A stretch of DNA of 54,243 nucleotides from a gamma proteobacterium symbiont of Ctena orbiculata (GTDB lineage: Bacteria; Pseudomonadota; Gammaproteobacteria; Chromatiales; Chromatiaceae), in contig NATW01000121.1 of the NCBI GenBank assembly GCA_003094555.1, forward strand, positions 1 through 54,243, given 5' to 3'. Made by a program: the position numbers and the translations under genes. Position 1 is the first letter of the stretch, and every line of letters starts with the position of its first letter. Below, one piece after another: positions 1 through 8,905 of the stretch. Below the pieces are notes generated by a model, which saw only the letters and a program-made list of their open reading frames with translations, was not told the DNA's origin and ran no database searches.

Positions 1-1872
1 GTCATAGGGGATTCGTGTGAGAGAGACTTCCACCAGCGAGCTGCCGCCGTTAAGATCGAGATACTCCCATTCAAAGCGCTGATAACCCCGATCGTGGGCA
101 AGCTCGATCATCCTGGCGGCTTTTTGCGCCGAACTCTGGCCGTCGGGTTGTTGTTGCGGCGCCATTGCCAGCAGTTTCATGCCGATCAGCTGGTTTTCGT
201 CATCAAATCCGAGGGTACGGGTGGCCGCCCGGTTTACCATGCCGATGTTCTCATCGACGATCAACACCATGGGGTCCTCTGACATCTCGAACAGGCGTCG
301 GTACTTCTCCTCATTCTCCCGCAACAGGGCCTGGGCGCGATACTGCTCGGTTATATCCTGCAGTGTGCCAATCAGGCGACCGGACTCCCCTTTTCTGTTC
401 TCAACCAGTCGAACAATCTCCTGCATGACATGCTTACGCCCATCGCACAAGGTGAGATGGTGGATTTTTTCGATGCTGTTTTCGCTCTTTTGTACCTGCG
501 CCAGGGTTTTCTCAAGTACCTGATGCATATCCTCATTGTCTTTGTCGTCAAATCCCACCAGGCTGTTCCTTTTATCCTCCAGGCACATCTCGTAGAGGTG
601 TACCAGCCCTTTTGAGCGATGAAACGCCTTTGTCTCCAGGTCCCACTCCCAGCTACCCTGCCTGGCGACTCTTTGCGCCTCATCCAGCCCCTCCTTGGCT
701 CGCAGGGCGATCTTTGCCTGTTGCCTCAACTTGACTGCATGCTGGCGGATCAAACGATTCTTTCGCGTCAGAATGACCAGGAAACTGGTACCAGAGATCA
801 GCAGTAGTCCTGCCAAGATGTAGAGTAAGGCCAATATCACCAGACGATAGCGCTGGTAGAAGGTCTCCGGAGGATTCAGCAAGGTGGTAACATCCTGGAT
901 CTGCTGTGGAAGACTCATCCCGTGTCTGGTGAGTTCACGGTAGTCAAACAGGTATTCATTCGGACTCACGCTAATCGGAGCGGGTAACCCCTCACCTCGC
1001 AGATAGCGGACCAAGAGCCCTGCAGCGGTGGCTCCTTGACGTTTGCTGGAGGTGACATAACCCCCAAGCACACGGTCCTGGACATAGCCATCCTCCATAC
1101 TGATGATCAGGCGATGGCCACTTTCAGCGATGCGGCGGATGGTTTCCCGCAGGGTGAGATTTCTGCCATTTTTTCCCCGGATTTCACCCAGGGTGGTGAG
1201 AAAGATATCACTGTCGGGATATTGTGACAGGGCGTTGAGAATCTTCTCGATATTCTCACTGGCAATAAAAACGGTCCGGGTCAAGGATAGATGACTCAGC
1301 TCTTTGCGGATTTCCCGCTCGATGGCCTGATAGGTGCGCGAGTTGTCACCTATTACCACCAGATTGCCTGTATGGTGATCCATCTCAACCAGCAGCTTGA
1401 GGTTCGGTGCTATTTCCTTGTGTTCGATAACTCCCGTGATATTTCGTCCCTGGATACGCTGCAAGGTACTCAAATCGTTGACACCGGAAAAAAACACCGG
1501 GGCACCCGGAAACAGGGAAGAGATATGCTGCGTGATGAAACCGAAGGCATCGTCGTCGGTGACATAGATGGCGGTTGGCTGGAATTCCCGGTATTTTACC
1601 TTGAGGTAGTTTGTGTACGCTGTAATGTATTCGGGGGTCAGGGTGAGCCGCTTGGTATCGAGATATTCGGTCTCGATCACCAGTTCACCAGCATGGTTCT
1701 CTTTCAAGACCTGCAGGAATCCGTTGTGCTGACCCTTGGTCCAGGGATACTCTTGGCTGTAGGAGTGGATGATCAGGACACGGGTATTCTGTCCTCCCTG
1801 CACCGGTGACAGGCAGAGCAGCAACGACCACATCAGTAGTAAAGCGGTTTGTCCGTATCGAATCCTCAACAT
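1..1872 (-). CDS. Membrane sensor: periplasmic ABC-type binding domain plus two PAS domains (partial)
   Basis: The frame is open from an ATG at 1872 to the window edge (624 codons, no stop), so the C terminus is missing. The protein starts with a signal-peptide-like stretch (MLRIRYGQTALLLMWSLLL). A periplasmic domain of about 300 residues follows, resembling the ABC transporter substrate-binding family used as a sensor input (for example VLIIHSYSQEYPWTKGQ, and EDGYVQDRVLGGYV near its end). A transmembrane helix lies at about residues 342-366 (YRLVILALLYILAGLLLIS). Two PAS domains follow, at about 400-505 (GSWEWDLETKAFHRSKGL) and 517 to the edge (NEEKYRRLFEMSEDPMVLI). Proteins of this design normally end in a histidine kinase or a GGDEF/EAL module; which one applies here cannot be seen. 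It is divergent from mfd. The ligand is unknown. Confidence 0.85.
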   Translation of the reverse strand, partial: MLRIRYGQTALLLMWSLLLCLSPVQGGQNTRVLIIHSYSQEYPWTKGQHNGFLQVLKENHAGELVIETEYLDTKRLTLTPEYITAYTNYLKVKYREFQPTAIYVTDDDAFGFITQHISSLFPGAPVFFSGVNDLSTLQRIQGRNITGVIEHKEIAPNLKLLVEMDHHTGNLVVIGDNSRTYQAIEREIRKELSHLSLTRTVFIASENIEKILNALSQYPDSDIFLTTLGEIRGKNGRNLTLRETIRRIAESGHRLIISMEDGYVQDRVLGGYVTSSKRQGATAAGLLVRYLRGEGLPAPISVSPNEYLFDYRELTRHGMSLPQQIQDVTTLLNPPETFYQRYRLVILALLYILAGLLLISGTSFLVILTRKNRLIRQHAVKLRQQAKIALRAKEGLDEAQRVARQGSWEWDLETKAFHRSKGLVHLYEMCLEDKRNSLVGFDDKDNEDMHQVLEKTLAQVQKSENSIEKIHHLTLCDGRKHVMQEIVRLVENRKGESGRLIGTLQDITEQYRAQALLRENEEKYRRLFEMSEDPMVLIVDENIGMVNRAATRTLGFDDENQLIGMKLLAMAPQQQPDGQSSAQKAARMIELAHDRGYQRFEWEYLDLNGGSSLVEVSLTRIPYD

Positions 1873-2010
1873 AAATCCCGTATCGGCTGGGTCGACCCGT
1901 TTCTTAACATGGATATGGGAATAGCTACTCACCCCATTAGAGATAGCCGTCCTGTAGTGAGATGTGAGAAAATCGCCTGCTTTTCGAAACATCTCATCAA
2001 ACTTGATTAA

Positions 2011-5000
2011 ATGCCTAGACAACCCGAGCATCTGCTATCTCCATTCAATCCCAAACTGCCTCAGGCCATCGAAGAACGGTTGCAATGGGGCGGTCTTCAC
2101 GGATGCAGCGCCGCATTGGCTATCGCCAACGCAGCCAGCGCCTATGCGGGTCTGTTGCTGGTAGTGACCCATGATATGCAGTCGGCGACCCGGCTGGAGC
2201 GTGAATTGGGCTTCTTTCTCGATAGTGCTGAAATCCCAGTCGTCAATTTCCCGGATTGGGAGACCTTAGCCTACGATCTCTTCTCCCCCCTGCCGGAATT
2301 GATATCCCAGCGGTTGCTGGCCCTCTACCGCTTGCCGCAGATGCAGCGGGGCGTGCTTGTCACCCCCGTCTCCACATTGATGCAGCGCCTGGCTCCGAGG
2401 CATTTTTTGGATGCCCATTGCCTGGTAGTAGAGTGCGGACAGCGCATCGATCTGGATGAAACCCGGCGACATCTTGAGTTCGCCGGCTATCAATGCGTCT
2501 CTCAAGTCTTCTCCCATGGTGAATTTGCTGTGCGGGGATCCCTGCTCGATATCTTCCCCATGGGCAGTCAACACCCCTATCGCATCGATCTGTTCGATGA
2601 CGAGGTCGATAGCATTCGAATCTTCGATCCGGAGAGCCAACGCTCCAGCGGCAAGCTCTCTCGTATCGAATTGCTCCCTGCCAGGGAGTTCCCCATGGAC
2701 GAAGAGGGTATCAACCGGTTTCGCCGCAACTATCGCGCCAGCTTCGAGGGGGATCTGCAGCAGAGCCTGATCTATCAGGATGTTTCCGACGGCCGAATAC
2801 CCAGTGGCCTCGAATACTATCTACCGCTGTTCTTCGAACAGACGCAAACCCTGTTCGACTATCTCCCGCAACAACATATGCTTTTGGAACTTGAAGCGGT
2901 GAGAGATCAGGCCGCAACCTTTTTCACCGATGTGGAGGAGCGCTTTGAAGCGCGTCGTCATAATATTGAGCGCCCGCTGCTGGCACCGAATCAGCTCTAT
3001 CTGGGGGCGGATGAACTGGTCTCACGGCTAAAACAGGGTAACTCGATCGCCCTGAGCTATCACAAAGTAGCGACCCGCACCAAAGGCTATGCCGCTGCGG
3101 TCAACTTCAATACCCAACTGCCTCCCCCAGTCGCGTTCCAGGCCCGCAGCAAGGACCCCGCCTCTTCCCTGAGGGGCTTTCTCGCGAGTAAACCGATGCG
3201 GGTGTTGTTTATCGCCGAAGGCGCCGGTCGACGGGAGATGTTGCTGGGTACCCTACGGGATCTGCATATCGACCCCAAGGTGGTTGAGAGCTGGGATGCC
3301 TTCATCAACAGCAGTATCAGCATCGGCTTGTGTGTGGCGCCCCTGGAACAGGGATTATGGTTGGAGCAGCAGGGCATCGCCCTGATCGCCGAGACCCAGC
3401 TCTATGGCGAGCGGGTACGCCAGGAGAGGCGACGGCGCAAGGTCAGCCAGGACCCCGACCAGATTGTGCGCAATCTCACCGAATTGCACATGGGCGCCCC
3501 GGTGGTGCATGAAGACCACGGAGTGGGTCGCTATCTCGGTCTGCAGACCATCAATGTGGGCGGTATGGAGACCGAGTTTCTCACCCTGGAATATGCCCGT
3601 GGTGACAAACTCTACGTGCCGGTGGCCTCCCTTCACCTGATCAGCCGTTACGCGGGGGCATCGCCGGAGCATGCACCCCTGCACCGCCTGGGGGGAGACC
3701 AGTGGGAAAAAACCAAGCGTAAAGCGGCCAAACAGATTCGTGACGTGGCCGCGGAACTGCTGGAGATCTATGCCCGGCGCGCCGCCCGTCAGGGAGTGGC
3801 CTTTCCCGCACCGGATGACGAGTATCAGGCCTTTGCGGCCTCCTTTGAATTCGAGGAGACACCGGACCAGTTCCAGACCATCGACGCGGTATTGCAGGAT
3901 ATGGTGTCGAGCCAGCCCATGGACCGGGTGGTGTGCGGTGACGTGGGATTCGGTAAGACCGAAGTCGCCATGCGTGCCGCATTCACGGCGACCCAGGGCA
4001 ACAAACAGGTTGCGGTGCTGGTACCGACCACCCTGTTGGCCCAACAACACTATCAAAACTTTGCCGATCGCTTCGCCGACTGGCCGGTGAAGGTGGAGAG
4101 CATCTCCCGTTTCCGTACCGGCAAACAGCAGCAAAAGGTGATCGACGGTTTGCGGGATGGAACCATCGATATTGTTGTCGGCACCCACAAACTCCTATCC
4201 CCGGAACTTAAATTTAAAAACCTGGGATTGGTGATCATCGATGAGGAGCATCGCTTCGGTGTGCGCCATAAGGAGAAACTCAAGGCCCTGCGCAGCGAGG
4301 TGGACCTGCTGACCCTGACCGCCACCCCCATCCCCCGCACCCTCAACATGGCCATGTCGGGGATGCGCGATCTCTCCATCATCGCCACCCCGCCGGCCCT
4401 GCGACACCCGGTCAAGACCTTTGTCAGCCAATGGAACGACAGTCTCATCATCGAGGCCTGCCAGCGGGAGTTGAAACGCGGTGGTCAGATCTATTTCCTG
4501 CACAACGAGGTCAGCACCATTGAGAACATGGCTGAACGACTCGAATCCCTGCTTCCCGGCATACGCCTCCAGGTCGCCCATGGTCAGATGCGTGAACGTA
4601 AGCTGGAAGGGATCATGCGCGATTTCTATCACCAACGCTTCAGCCTGCTGGTCTGCACCACCATCGTAGAGAGCGGCATCGACGTACCCAGTGCCAACAC
4701 CATGATCATCAACCGGGCGGATAAATTGGGACTGGCCCAGCTGCATCAGATTCGTGGTCGGGTTGGCCGCTCCCACCATCGCGCCTATGCCTATCTGCTC
4801 ACACCCCCGCCCGGGAGTATGACGGCAGACGCGAAGAAACGTCTAGAAGCCATTGAATCTCTTGAAGATCTTGGTGCCGGCTTTACCCTTTCAACCCATG
4901 ACCTGGAGATCCGCGGTGCCGGCGAGTTATTGGGGGAAGAGCAGAGTGGTCAGATCCAGGAGATCGGATTTTCACTCTACACCGAACTCCTCGATCGGGC

Positions 5001-5490
5001 GGTTGCAGCCTTGAAGGCCGGCAGACAACCGGAGTTGGACAGACCCCTGGACCATGGCACTGAGATTGAACTCAACATCCCCGCCCTGTTGCCGGAGGAC
5101 TATCTTCCCGATGTCCATTCCCGCCTGGTGCTCTACAAGCGCATCGCCAGCGCCAAGGATGAGACCGAGTTGCGGGACCTGCAGGTCGAGATGATCGACC
5201 GCTTCGGTCTGTTGCCGGAAGCGACAAAGAATCTGTTTGAGATTACCGAGCTGAAGTTACGCGCTCACCCACTGGGTATCCGCAAGATCGAGGCCGGCCC
5301 CAAAGGGGCACGCTTGCTGTTTGATGAGAATCCAAAACTCGATCCCGCCAAGCTGATCGGTCTGATACAGAGCCGGCCCAGTACATATAAGATGGATGGG
5401 AGTGATAAACTTCGCTACCAGGCGGACCTGGAGTTGCCCGGCGGGCGAGTCAAAAAAATACACGCCCTGCTGGACAGCCTGATAGACTGA
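2011..5490 (+). CDS. mfd: Transcription-repair coupling factor Mfd
   Basis: Mfd is a DNA translocase that removes RNA polymerase stalled at lesions and recruits UvrA to start nucleotide excision repair. At 1159 residues it has the usual family length (E. coli about 1148). The N-terminal UvrB-like region includes DLFSPLPELISQRL. The RNA polymerase-interacting CarD-like domain begins near residue 495 (VHEDHGVGRYLGLQ). The motor carries Walker A GDVGFGKT at about 643-651 and a DEEH box at about 743-746. The second motor domain contains TTIVESGIDVPSANT and QIRGRVGRS, and the TRCF domain lies near 1000-1110. The ATG at 2011 lacks a strong Shine-Dalgarno, but the N terminus aligns in length with known Mfd. 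csiV lies downstream, a common gammaproteobacterial arrangement. Confidence 0.97.
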   Translation: MPRQPEHLLSPFNPKLPQAIEERLQWGGLHGCSAALAIANAASAYAGLLLVVTHDMQSATRLERELGFFLDSAEIPVVNFPDWETLAYDLFSPLPELISQRLLALYRLPQMQRGVLVTPVSTLMQRLAPRHFLDAHCLVVECGQRIDLDETRRHLEFAGYQCVSQVFSHGEFAVRGSLLDIFPMGSQHPYRIDLFDDEVDSIRIFDPESQRSSGKLSRIELLPAREFPMDEEGINRFRRNYRASFEGDLQQSLIYQDVSDGRIPSGLEYYLPLFFEQTQTLFDYLPQQHMLLELEAVRDQAATFFTDVEERFEARRHNIERPLLAPNQLYLGADELVSRLKQGNSIALSYHKVATRTKGYAAAVNFNTQLPPPVAFQARSKDPASSLRGFLASKPMRVLFIAEGAGRREMLLGTLRDLHIDPKVVESWDAFINSSISIGLCVAPLEQGLWLEQQGIALIAETQLYGERVRQERRRRKVSQDPDQIVRNLTELHMGAPVVHEDHGVGRYLGLQTINVGGMETEFLTLEYARGDKLYVPVASLHLISRYAGASPEHAPLHRLGGDQWEKTKRKAAKQIRDVAAELLEIYARRAARQGVAFPAPDDEYQAFAASFEFEETPDQFQTIDAVLQDMVSSQPMDRVVCGDVGFGKTEVAMRAAFTATQGNKQVAVLVPTTLLAQQHYQNFADRFADWPVKVESISRFRTGKQQQKVIDGLRDGTIDIVVGTHKLLSPELKFKNLGLVIIDEEHRFGVRHKEKLKALRSEVDLLTLTATPIPRTLNMAMSGMRDLSIIATPPALRHPVKTFVSQWNDSLIIEACQRELKRGGQIYFLHNEVSTIENMAERLESLLPGIRLQVAHGQMRERKLEGIMRDFYHQRFSLLVCTTIVESGIDVPSANTMIINRADKLGLAQLHQIRGRVGRSHHRAYAYLLTPPPGSMTADAKKRLEAIESLEDLGAGFTLSTHDLEIRGAGELLGEEQSGQIQEIGFSLYTELLDRAVAALKAGRQPELDRPLDHGTEIELNIPALLPEDYLPDVHSRLVLYKRIASAKDETELRDLQVEMIDRFGLLPEATKNLFEITELKLRAHPLGIRKIEAGPKGARLLFDENPKLDPAKLIGLIQSRPSTYKMDGSDKLRYQADLELPGGRVKKIHALLDSLID

Positions 5491-5505
5491 AGCCGTTTTC
5501 CGGCT
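5491..5505 (+). terminator. Weak hairpin after mfd
   Basis: AGCCG-TTTTC-CGGCT forms a 5-bp stem that begins at the first base after the mfd stop codon. No T-run follows, so it is at best a weak terminator or an mRNA 3' end structure. Confidence 0.3.
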
Positions 5506-5563
5506 CTCTCAGGGCGACATGCAGAAACCGTTACCGGGACACTCTCCTGTGTCAGCAGAGTTG

Positions 5564-5569
5564 TATAAT
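5564..5569 (+). promoter_or_regulatory. Candidate -10 box for csiV
   Basis: A perfect TATAAT lies 39 bases upstream of the csiV ATG, which would give a leader of about 32 bases. No good -35 hexamer is visible at the usual distance. The gene may also be read through from mfd. Confidence 0.35.
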
Positions 5570-5607
5570 GGTGTGATTGACATGAATGGGTTATCAAGGC
5601 TTGGCAG

Positions 5608-6387
5608 ATGAGACAGTTGCGTAAAAAGTTACACACCCTGCTGATAGGCACAATCCTTCTACAACCTTTGCTACTGCAGGCTGAGGCTGATAACAGGGAC
5701 AACGCCCCTGTCTGGTATCAATTTGAGGTGCTTATCTTCGAACGCATTGCGCCGGGTGCAGGCTCCACCGAAGGCTGGCCCAATGATCCGGGCAGACCCC
5801 AGTCTAGCGATGCCACCTGGTTCACCAAGGGACAATCCCTGAAGGGTAACAAACCTATCGCCTTCCGTGCCTTGCCCGCTGAGGAGAAATCCCTGAGCGG
5901 TGCCTGGGGTCAAATGCGCAGATCACGGGATTACCGCCCTCTCTACCATGTTGCATGGCGTCAGCCGGTAAAGAGTCCCGACCAGGCGAAACAGGTCTTC
6001 TTCTCACTGTTGCCGGCAAATGGCGCCCAGGCTACGGATTTCAATCTGCCCAAACTCGAGGGCAGCCTGAAATTCAGTGTGAAACGGTATCTCCATTTGA
6101 ATGCGGATATCGCCCTGCACAAACTCGCCAGTGGCAGCGATCCGCAAGCGAGTGGTGATAACTATGGCTTTGCTCCGCGCTATAAGCACTATCGCCTGCA
6201 GGAGAGCAGACGCATGCGCAGCGGCAAGCTCTATTACATCGACCACCCGGTGCTTGGTATATTGGTTAACGCTGAGCGTTATGAGCCGCCACAACCGGAA
6301 CCTGTAGAAACCCCGATACCGGTGCCGACAATCATTCCGCCGGCCCAGTCCCAGGGGCAAGTGAAACCCAGTCCTGCAACCCAGTAA
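5608..6387 (+). CDS. csiV: CsiV family peptidoglycan-binding protein
   Basis: The protein has 259 residues with an N-terminal signal peptide (KLHTLLIGTILLQPLLLQA, cleavage likely near residue 27). It starts after an AAGG motif about ten bases before the ATG. The mature part opens with YQFEVLIFERIAPG, which fits the CsiV family (formerly DUF2803) opening of a tyrosine-rich beta strand followed by 'VIVF'. A conserved-looking YHVAWRQPV lies near residue 115. In Vibrio, CsiV is a periplasmic peptidoglycan-binding protein needed for growth with D-amino acids. The location directly after mfd also fits. The last 35 residues are proline-rich, likely a flexible tail. The assignment rests on pattern and context; the exact function in this organism is not known. 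Confidence 0.75.
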   Translation: MRQLRKKLHTLLIGTILLQPLLLQAEADNRDNAPVWYQFEVLIFERIAPGAGSTEGWPNDPGRPQSSDATWFTKGQSLKGNKPIAFRALPAEEKSLSGAWGQMRRSRDYRPLYHVAWRQPVKSPDQAKQVFFSLLPANGAQATDFNLPKLEGSLKFSVKRYLHLNADIALHKLASGSDPQASGDNYGFAPRYKHYRLQESRRMRSGKLYYIDHPVLGILVNAERYEPPQPEPVETPIPVPTIIPPAQSQGQVKPSPATQ

Positions 6388-6437
6388 CTGAATGGCTTGT
6401 CCCGGTTTTTTCTCCTTCCCACGCTGGCGCAGGGGAA

Positions 6438-6454
6438 CTAAACTTAGCGTTTAG
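6438..6454. terminator. Dyad in the convergent csiV / lipoprotein gap
   Basis: CTAAAC-TTAGC-GTTTAG is a 6-bp perfect dyad between two converging genes. A T6 run lies about 30 bases upstream on the + strand. It could act as a weak bidirectional terminator; there is no adjacent T-run. Confidence 0.25.
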
Positions 6455-6471
6455 CCTAGGCAACCCAGGGA

Positions 6472-7086
6472 TCACCGCTTCAGGGCAAGTATGGTAGCGG
6501 CTATTCGCTCTGCCAACTGCCCCACGGCCCGATTGGCGGCGGCAACCCCCGCTTCCACACTACCACCCCGAGCAGGCTCTTCGATGACCAGTTGCTGCAT
6601 CTCCAGAAGCTTGTTGTCAGCGCGGCGAACAAGGGTCCAACGTAGTTGTAACCACACCCTGCCACTCTCACGATCGAATCGACTGATCCTTAGCAACACC
6701 TCGTAATCAGGTCTTATACTGCCATGCCATGGGTAGGAGATAACCTGCATATCAACAAGCTTTTGTCGCAACTGATCGGTTATAACCTGAACGATATTCT
6801 CCTGCAGAGAACCTGCCCAATGATCGAAATCATTCAGCGCCAATCGATGGGGTGACTGACGCTCCACGATTTGAGGCCGGTCCAGATAGCCGGCCAAACT
6901 GACAGGCCCGATACCCACCAGCTGTTGCCCAGGCAGGGGTTTCAGGGAGATGGTTTGTGCCTTCTCCAACTGACCATCGAGACGATAGAAACGGGTCGGT
7001 TGGGACGAGGTCCCGGCACACCCTGTGAACAGCAGAGAGAGACATAGGGCGAATATCAAAGGTCGCACGCAGACTATGGATTGCAT
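6472..7086 (-). CDS. PqiC-type auxiliary lipoprotein of an MCE transporter
   Basis: The protein has 204 residues with a lipoprotein signal peptide; LLFTGC places the lipidated cysteine at residue 23. The mature start (SSQPTRFYRLDG) and the pattern GIGPVSLAGYLDRPQIV fit the ABC-type transport auxiliary lipoprotein family (PqiC/DUF330). These outer-membrane lipoproteins partner periplasmic MCE proteins in lipid transport between membranes. The ATG overlaps the stop of the upstream MCE gene by one base (TAATG), indicating translational coupling. It is the last gene of a four-gene operon, and no terminator with a T-run is evident after it. The family assignment is firm; the transported lipid is not known. 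Confidence 0.87.
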   Translation of the reverse strand: MQSIVCVRPLIFALCLSLLFTGCAGTSSQPTRFYRLDGQLEKAQTISLKPLPGQQLVGIGPVSLAGYLDRPQIVERQSPHRLALNDFDHWAGSLQENIVQVITDQLRQKLVDMQVISYPWHGSIRPDYEVLLRISRFDRESGRVWLQLRWTLVRRADNKLLEMQQLVIEEPARGGSVEAGVAAANRAVGQLAERIAATILALKR

Positions 7087-8096
7087 TACTGTTTCCCCCT
7101 CAACAAGGCTTCAGGATGGCGCTCCAGGTACTCCGACATATTCTTAATGGATCTTGCCGCCGCCCCCAGCTCACGCAGGGTGACCGTCATTTCAGTCAGT
7201 ATCGGTGATTCCTGACTCAGCAGCTTGTCAGCGGACGATGCCACCTCCCCTATTTGAGAAATAGTCGCCTCACCATTTTTCATGGTACGTTCCCAACTGG
7301 AAAACGCCTTTGTCAGCCTGGCCTCGGTTTCAACCAACAGCTGCTGTGATTGGGTTGCCGTGTTGGTAATCTCGGCAAGCATTTGTTGTGCTTCCTCAAG
7401 GGTGCCTGTGCTACCGGCGATGAGTTGAGGTGTCACCTTATGCAGCTGTTGCGTGACACTATCGAGACGTTGGGTTATCTGCAAGAGTGAGTCCTTGAGT
7501 CGGATCAGCTCACCGCTGGCGGCCATCTCATCGATGCTGTCCAGGATCCCTGACAGGCGTTTCATAATCCTTTCGATGGGTACCGCCTCCAGGGCAGTGG
7601 CGATTCGCTCCATGTTCGATTGAATAGTGGGGATCTCCCGGTATTCTGAATTAGTATTCATCAGCCGAACCGGGGTGTCGGGATGAAAATCGAGTTCTAT
7701 CTCCAGTTTGCCGGTGACCAGGCTTTGCAAATTGAGCCTCGCCCGCAGTCCCTGCCTGATCAGGTCATCCAATCCGATCAACACCCCACTTCCCGTATGC
7801 ACACCGTCGATCCCAACCCGTGTATCATCGATGCCGATAATGACAGGTATCCTGAATTCCTGGCTCTCCTTGAAATAGGTGATCGACATGGACTCGACCT
7901 TGCCGACCCTGACACCACGAAAATTGACCGGCGAACCGACCTGGAGCCCTTTTACATCACTTTCGAAAAATAGAATAAAGCGTGTGGATTTATGCGCCAG
8001 ACTACCGTCGGAGAGAAGAAAAATCGCGCTTAGAGCCAATCCCAGGGATAGCAGGACAAAGAGACCGATGAGACTTGGACTGACCTTCGATTGCAT
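7086..8096 (-). CDS. MlaD family MCE-domain lipid transport protein
   Basis: I place the start at the ATG at 8096 (MQSKVSPSLIGLF), preceded by AGGAAG about 12 bases upstream. The frame is open 25 codons further, but that would overlap the ATPase gene. The resulting 336-residue protein has one transmembrane anchor near residues 10-32 (LIGLFVLLSLGLALSAIFLL). One MCE domain follows at about 40-120 (SDVKGLQVGSPVNFRGVRVG), then a long helical tail rich in T and Q heptad-like segments. Such proteins form hexameric periplasmic rings that pass phospholipids. It sits 5 bases after the ATPase gene and overlaps the lipoprotein gene, so it belongs to one ABC system with its neighbours. Confidence 0.92.
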   Translation of the reverse strand: MQSKVSPSLIGLFVLLSLGLALSAIFLLSDGSLAHKSTRFILFFESDVKGLQVGSPVNFRGVRVGKVESMSITYFKESQEFRIPVIIGIDDTRVGIDGVHTGSGVLIGLDDLIRQGLRARLNLQSLVTGKLEIELDFHPDTPVRLMNTNSEYREIPTIQSNMERIATALEAVPIERIMKRLSGILDSIDEMAASGELIRLKDSLLQITQRLDSVTQQLHKVTPQLIAGSTGTLEEAQQMLAEITNTATQSQQLLVETEARLTKAFSSWERTMKNGEATISQIGEVASSADKLLSQESPILTEMTVTLRELGAAARSIKNMSEYLERHPEALLRGKQ

Positions 8097-8101
8097 ATCG
8101 T

Positions 8102-8902
8102 TCAGCTTCCTGAAGTTGATGAGGCATTCGCGCCCCGGGTCAGAAATGCCTGTACCCTGGGATCGCTGCAACTTTGCAACAGTTCACTCGGGTTGCCATG
8201 AGCGATCATGGTTTTGCATTCAGGGTCGAGAAATACCGAATTATTGCCAATCGCGAATATACTGGCCAGTTCATGGGTCACCACCACGATGGTGGTTCCG
8301 AGACTCTCACTCAACTCGATGATCAAATCATCCAGACGCTTGGCGCTGACCGGGTCCAGTCCAGCCGAGGGTTCATCGAAAAACAGCAGTTCGGGATCGA
8401 GAGCCATGGCCCGGGCGAGACCGGCACGTTTCTGCATACCACCGCTGATCTCGGCGGGAAGGTAGTCCTCGAAACCCTTGAGTCCCACGAGGGATAGCTT
8501 ATAGGTGGCCAGCTCCCGCGCCTGCAGCGGAGACAGATCCGTATAGGTCTCGATGGGCAGCAAGATATTTTCCGCCAGTGTCATATTGCCCCACAGGGCG
8601 CCGCTTTGATACAGCACCCCCATGCGTCGCATCAGGTCCTGACGCCGATCCTCAGGCAGTTGCCAGAATGCCTCCCCATGATAATAAATCTCCCCCTTTG
8701 CCGGTGTTTTGAGTCCGATCAAATGGCGCAACAGGGTACTCTTGCCGCAACCGCTGCCACCCATGATGACAAAGATATCACCCTGCCAAATTGTGAAATT
8801 CAGATCCCGCTGGATCACGAAATCAGCATACGCCATGGTCAGATCCCTGACCTCGATATGGGTTGCTGCTCGCTGTTTTGGCGCTGCACTTTTCCCTGGC
8901 AT
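8102..8902 (-). CDS. MlaF-type ABC transporter ATP-binding protein
   Basis: This is a 266-residue ABC ATPase. Walker A GGSGCGKST lies at 48-56, the signature SGGMQ at 153-157 and Walker B LLFFDEP at 172-178, with a D-loop AGLDP and a switch histidine in VVVTHE. The SGGMQKRAGLARA form of the signature is typical of the MlaF subfamily. It should power the cognate permease encoded 3 bases upstream and act with the downstream MCE protein in moving lipids to or from the inner membrane. The direction and the lipid cannot be read from the sequence. Confidence 0.93.
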   Translation of the reverse strand: MPGKSAAPKQRAATHIEVRDLTMAYADFVIQRDLNFTIWQGDIFVIMGGSGCGKSTLLRHLIGLKTPAKGEIYYHGEAFWQLPEDRRQDLMRRMGVLYQSGALWGNMTLAENILLPIETYTDLSPLQARELATYKLSLVGLKGFEDYLPAEISGGMQKRAGLARAMALDPELLFFDEPSAGLDPVSAKRLDDLIIELSESLGTTIVVVTHELASIFAIGNNSVFLDPECKTMIAHGNPSELLQSCSDPRVQAFLTRGANASSTSGS

Positions 8903-8905
8903 GGC

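Noticed and set aside
372-683. 103-codon - strand frame near the left edge
   Set aside because: It is out of frame with the longer open frame 1-1872, which encodes recognisable PAS and binding domains.
3355-4188. 277-codon - strand open frame opposite mfd
   Set aside because: Shadow of the conserved Mfd frame; no recognisable motifs.
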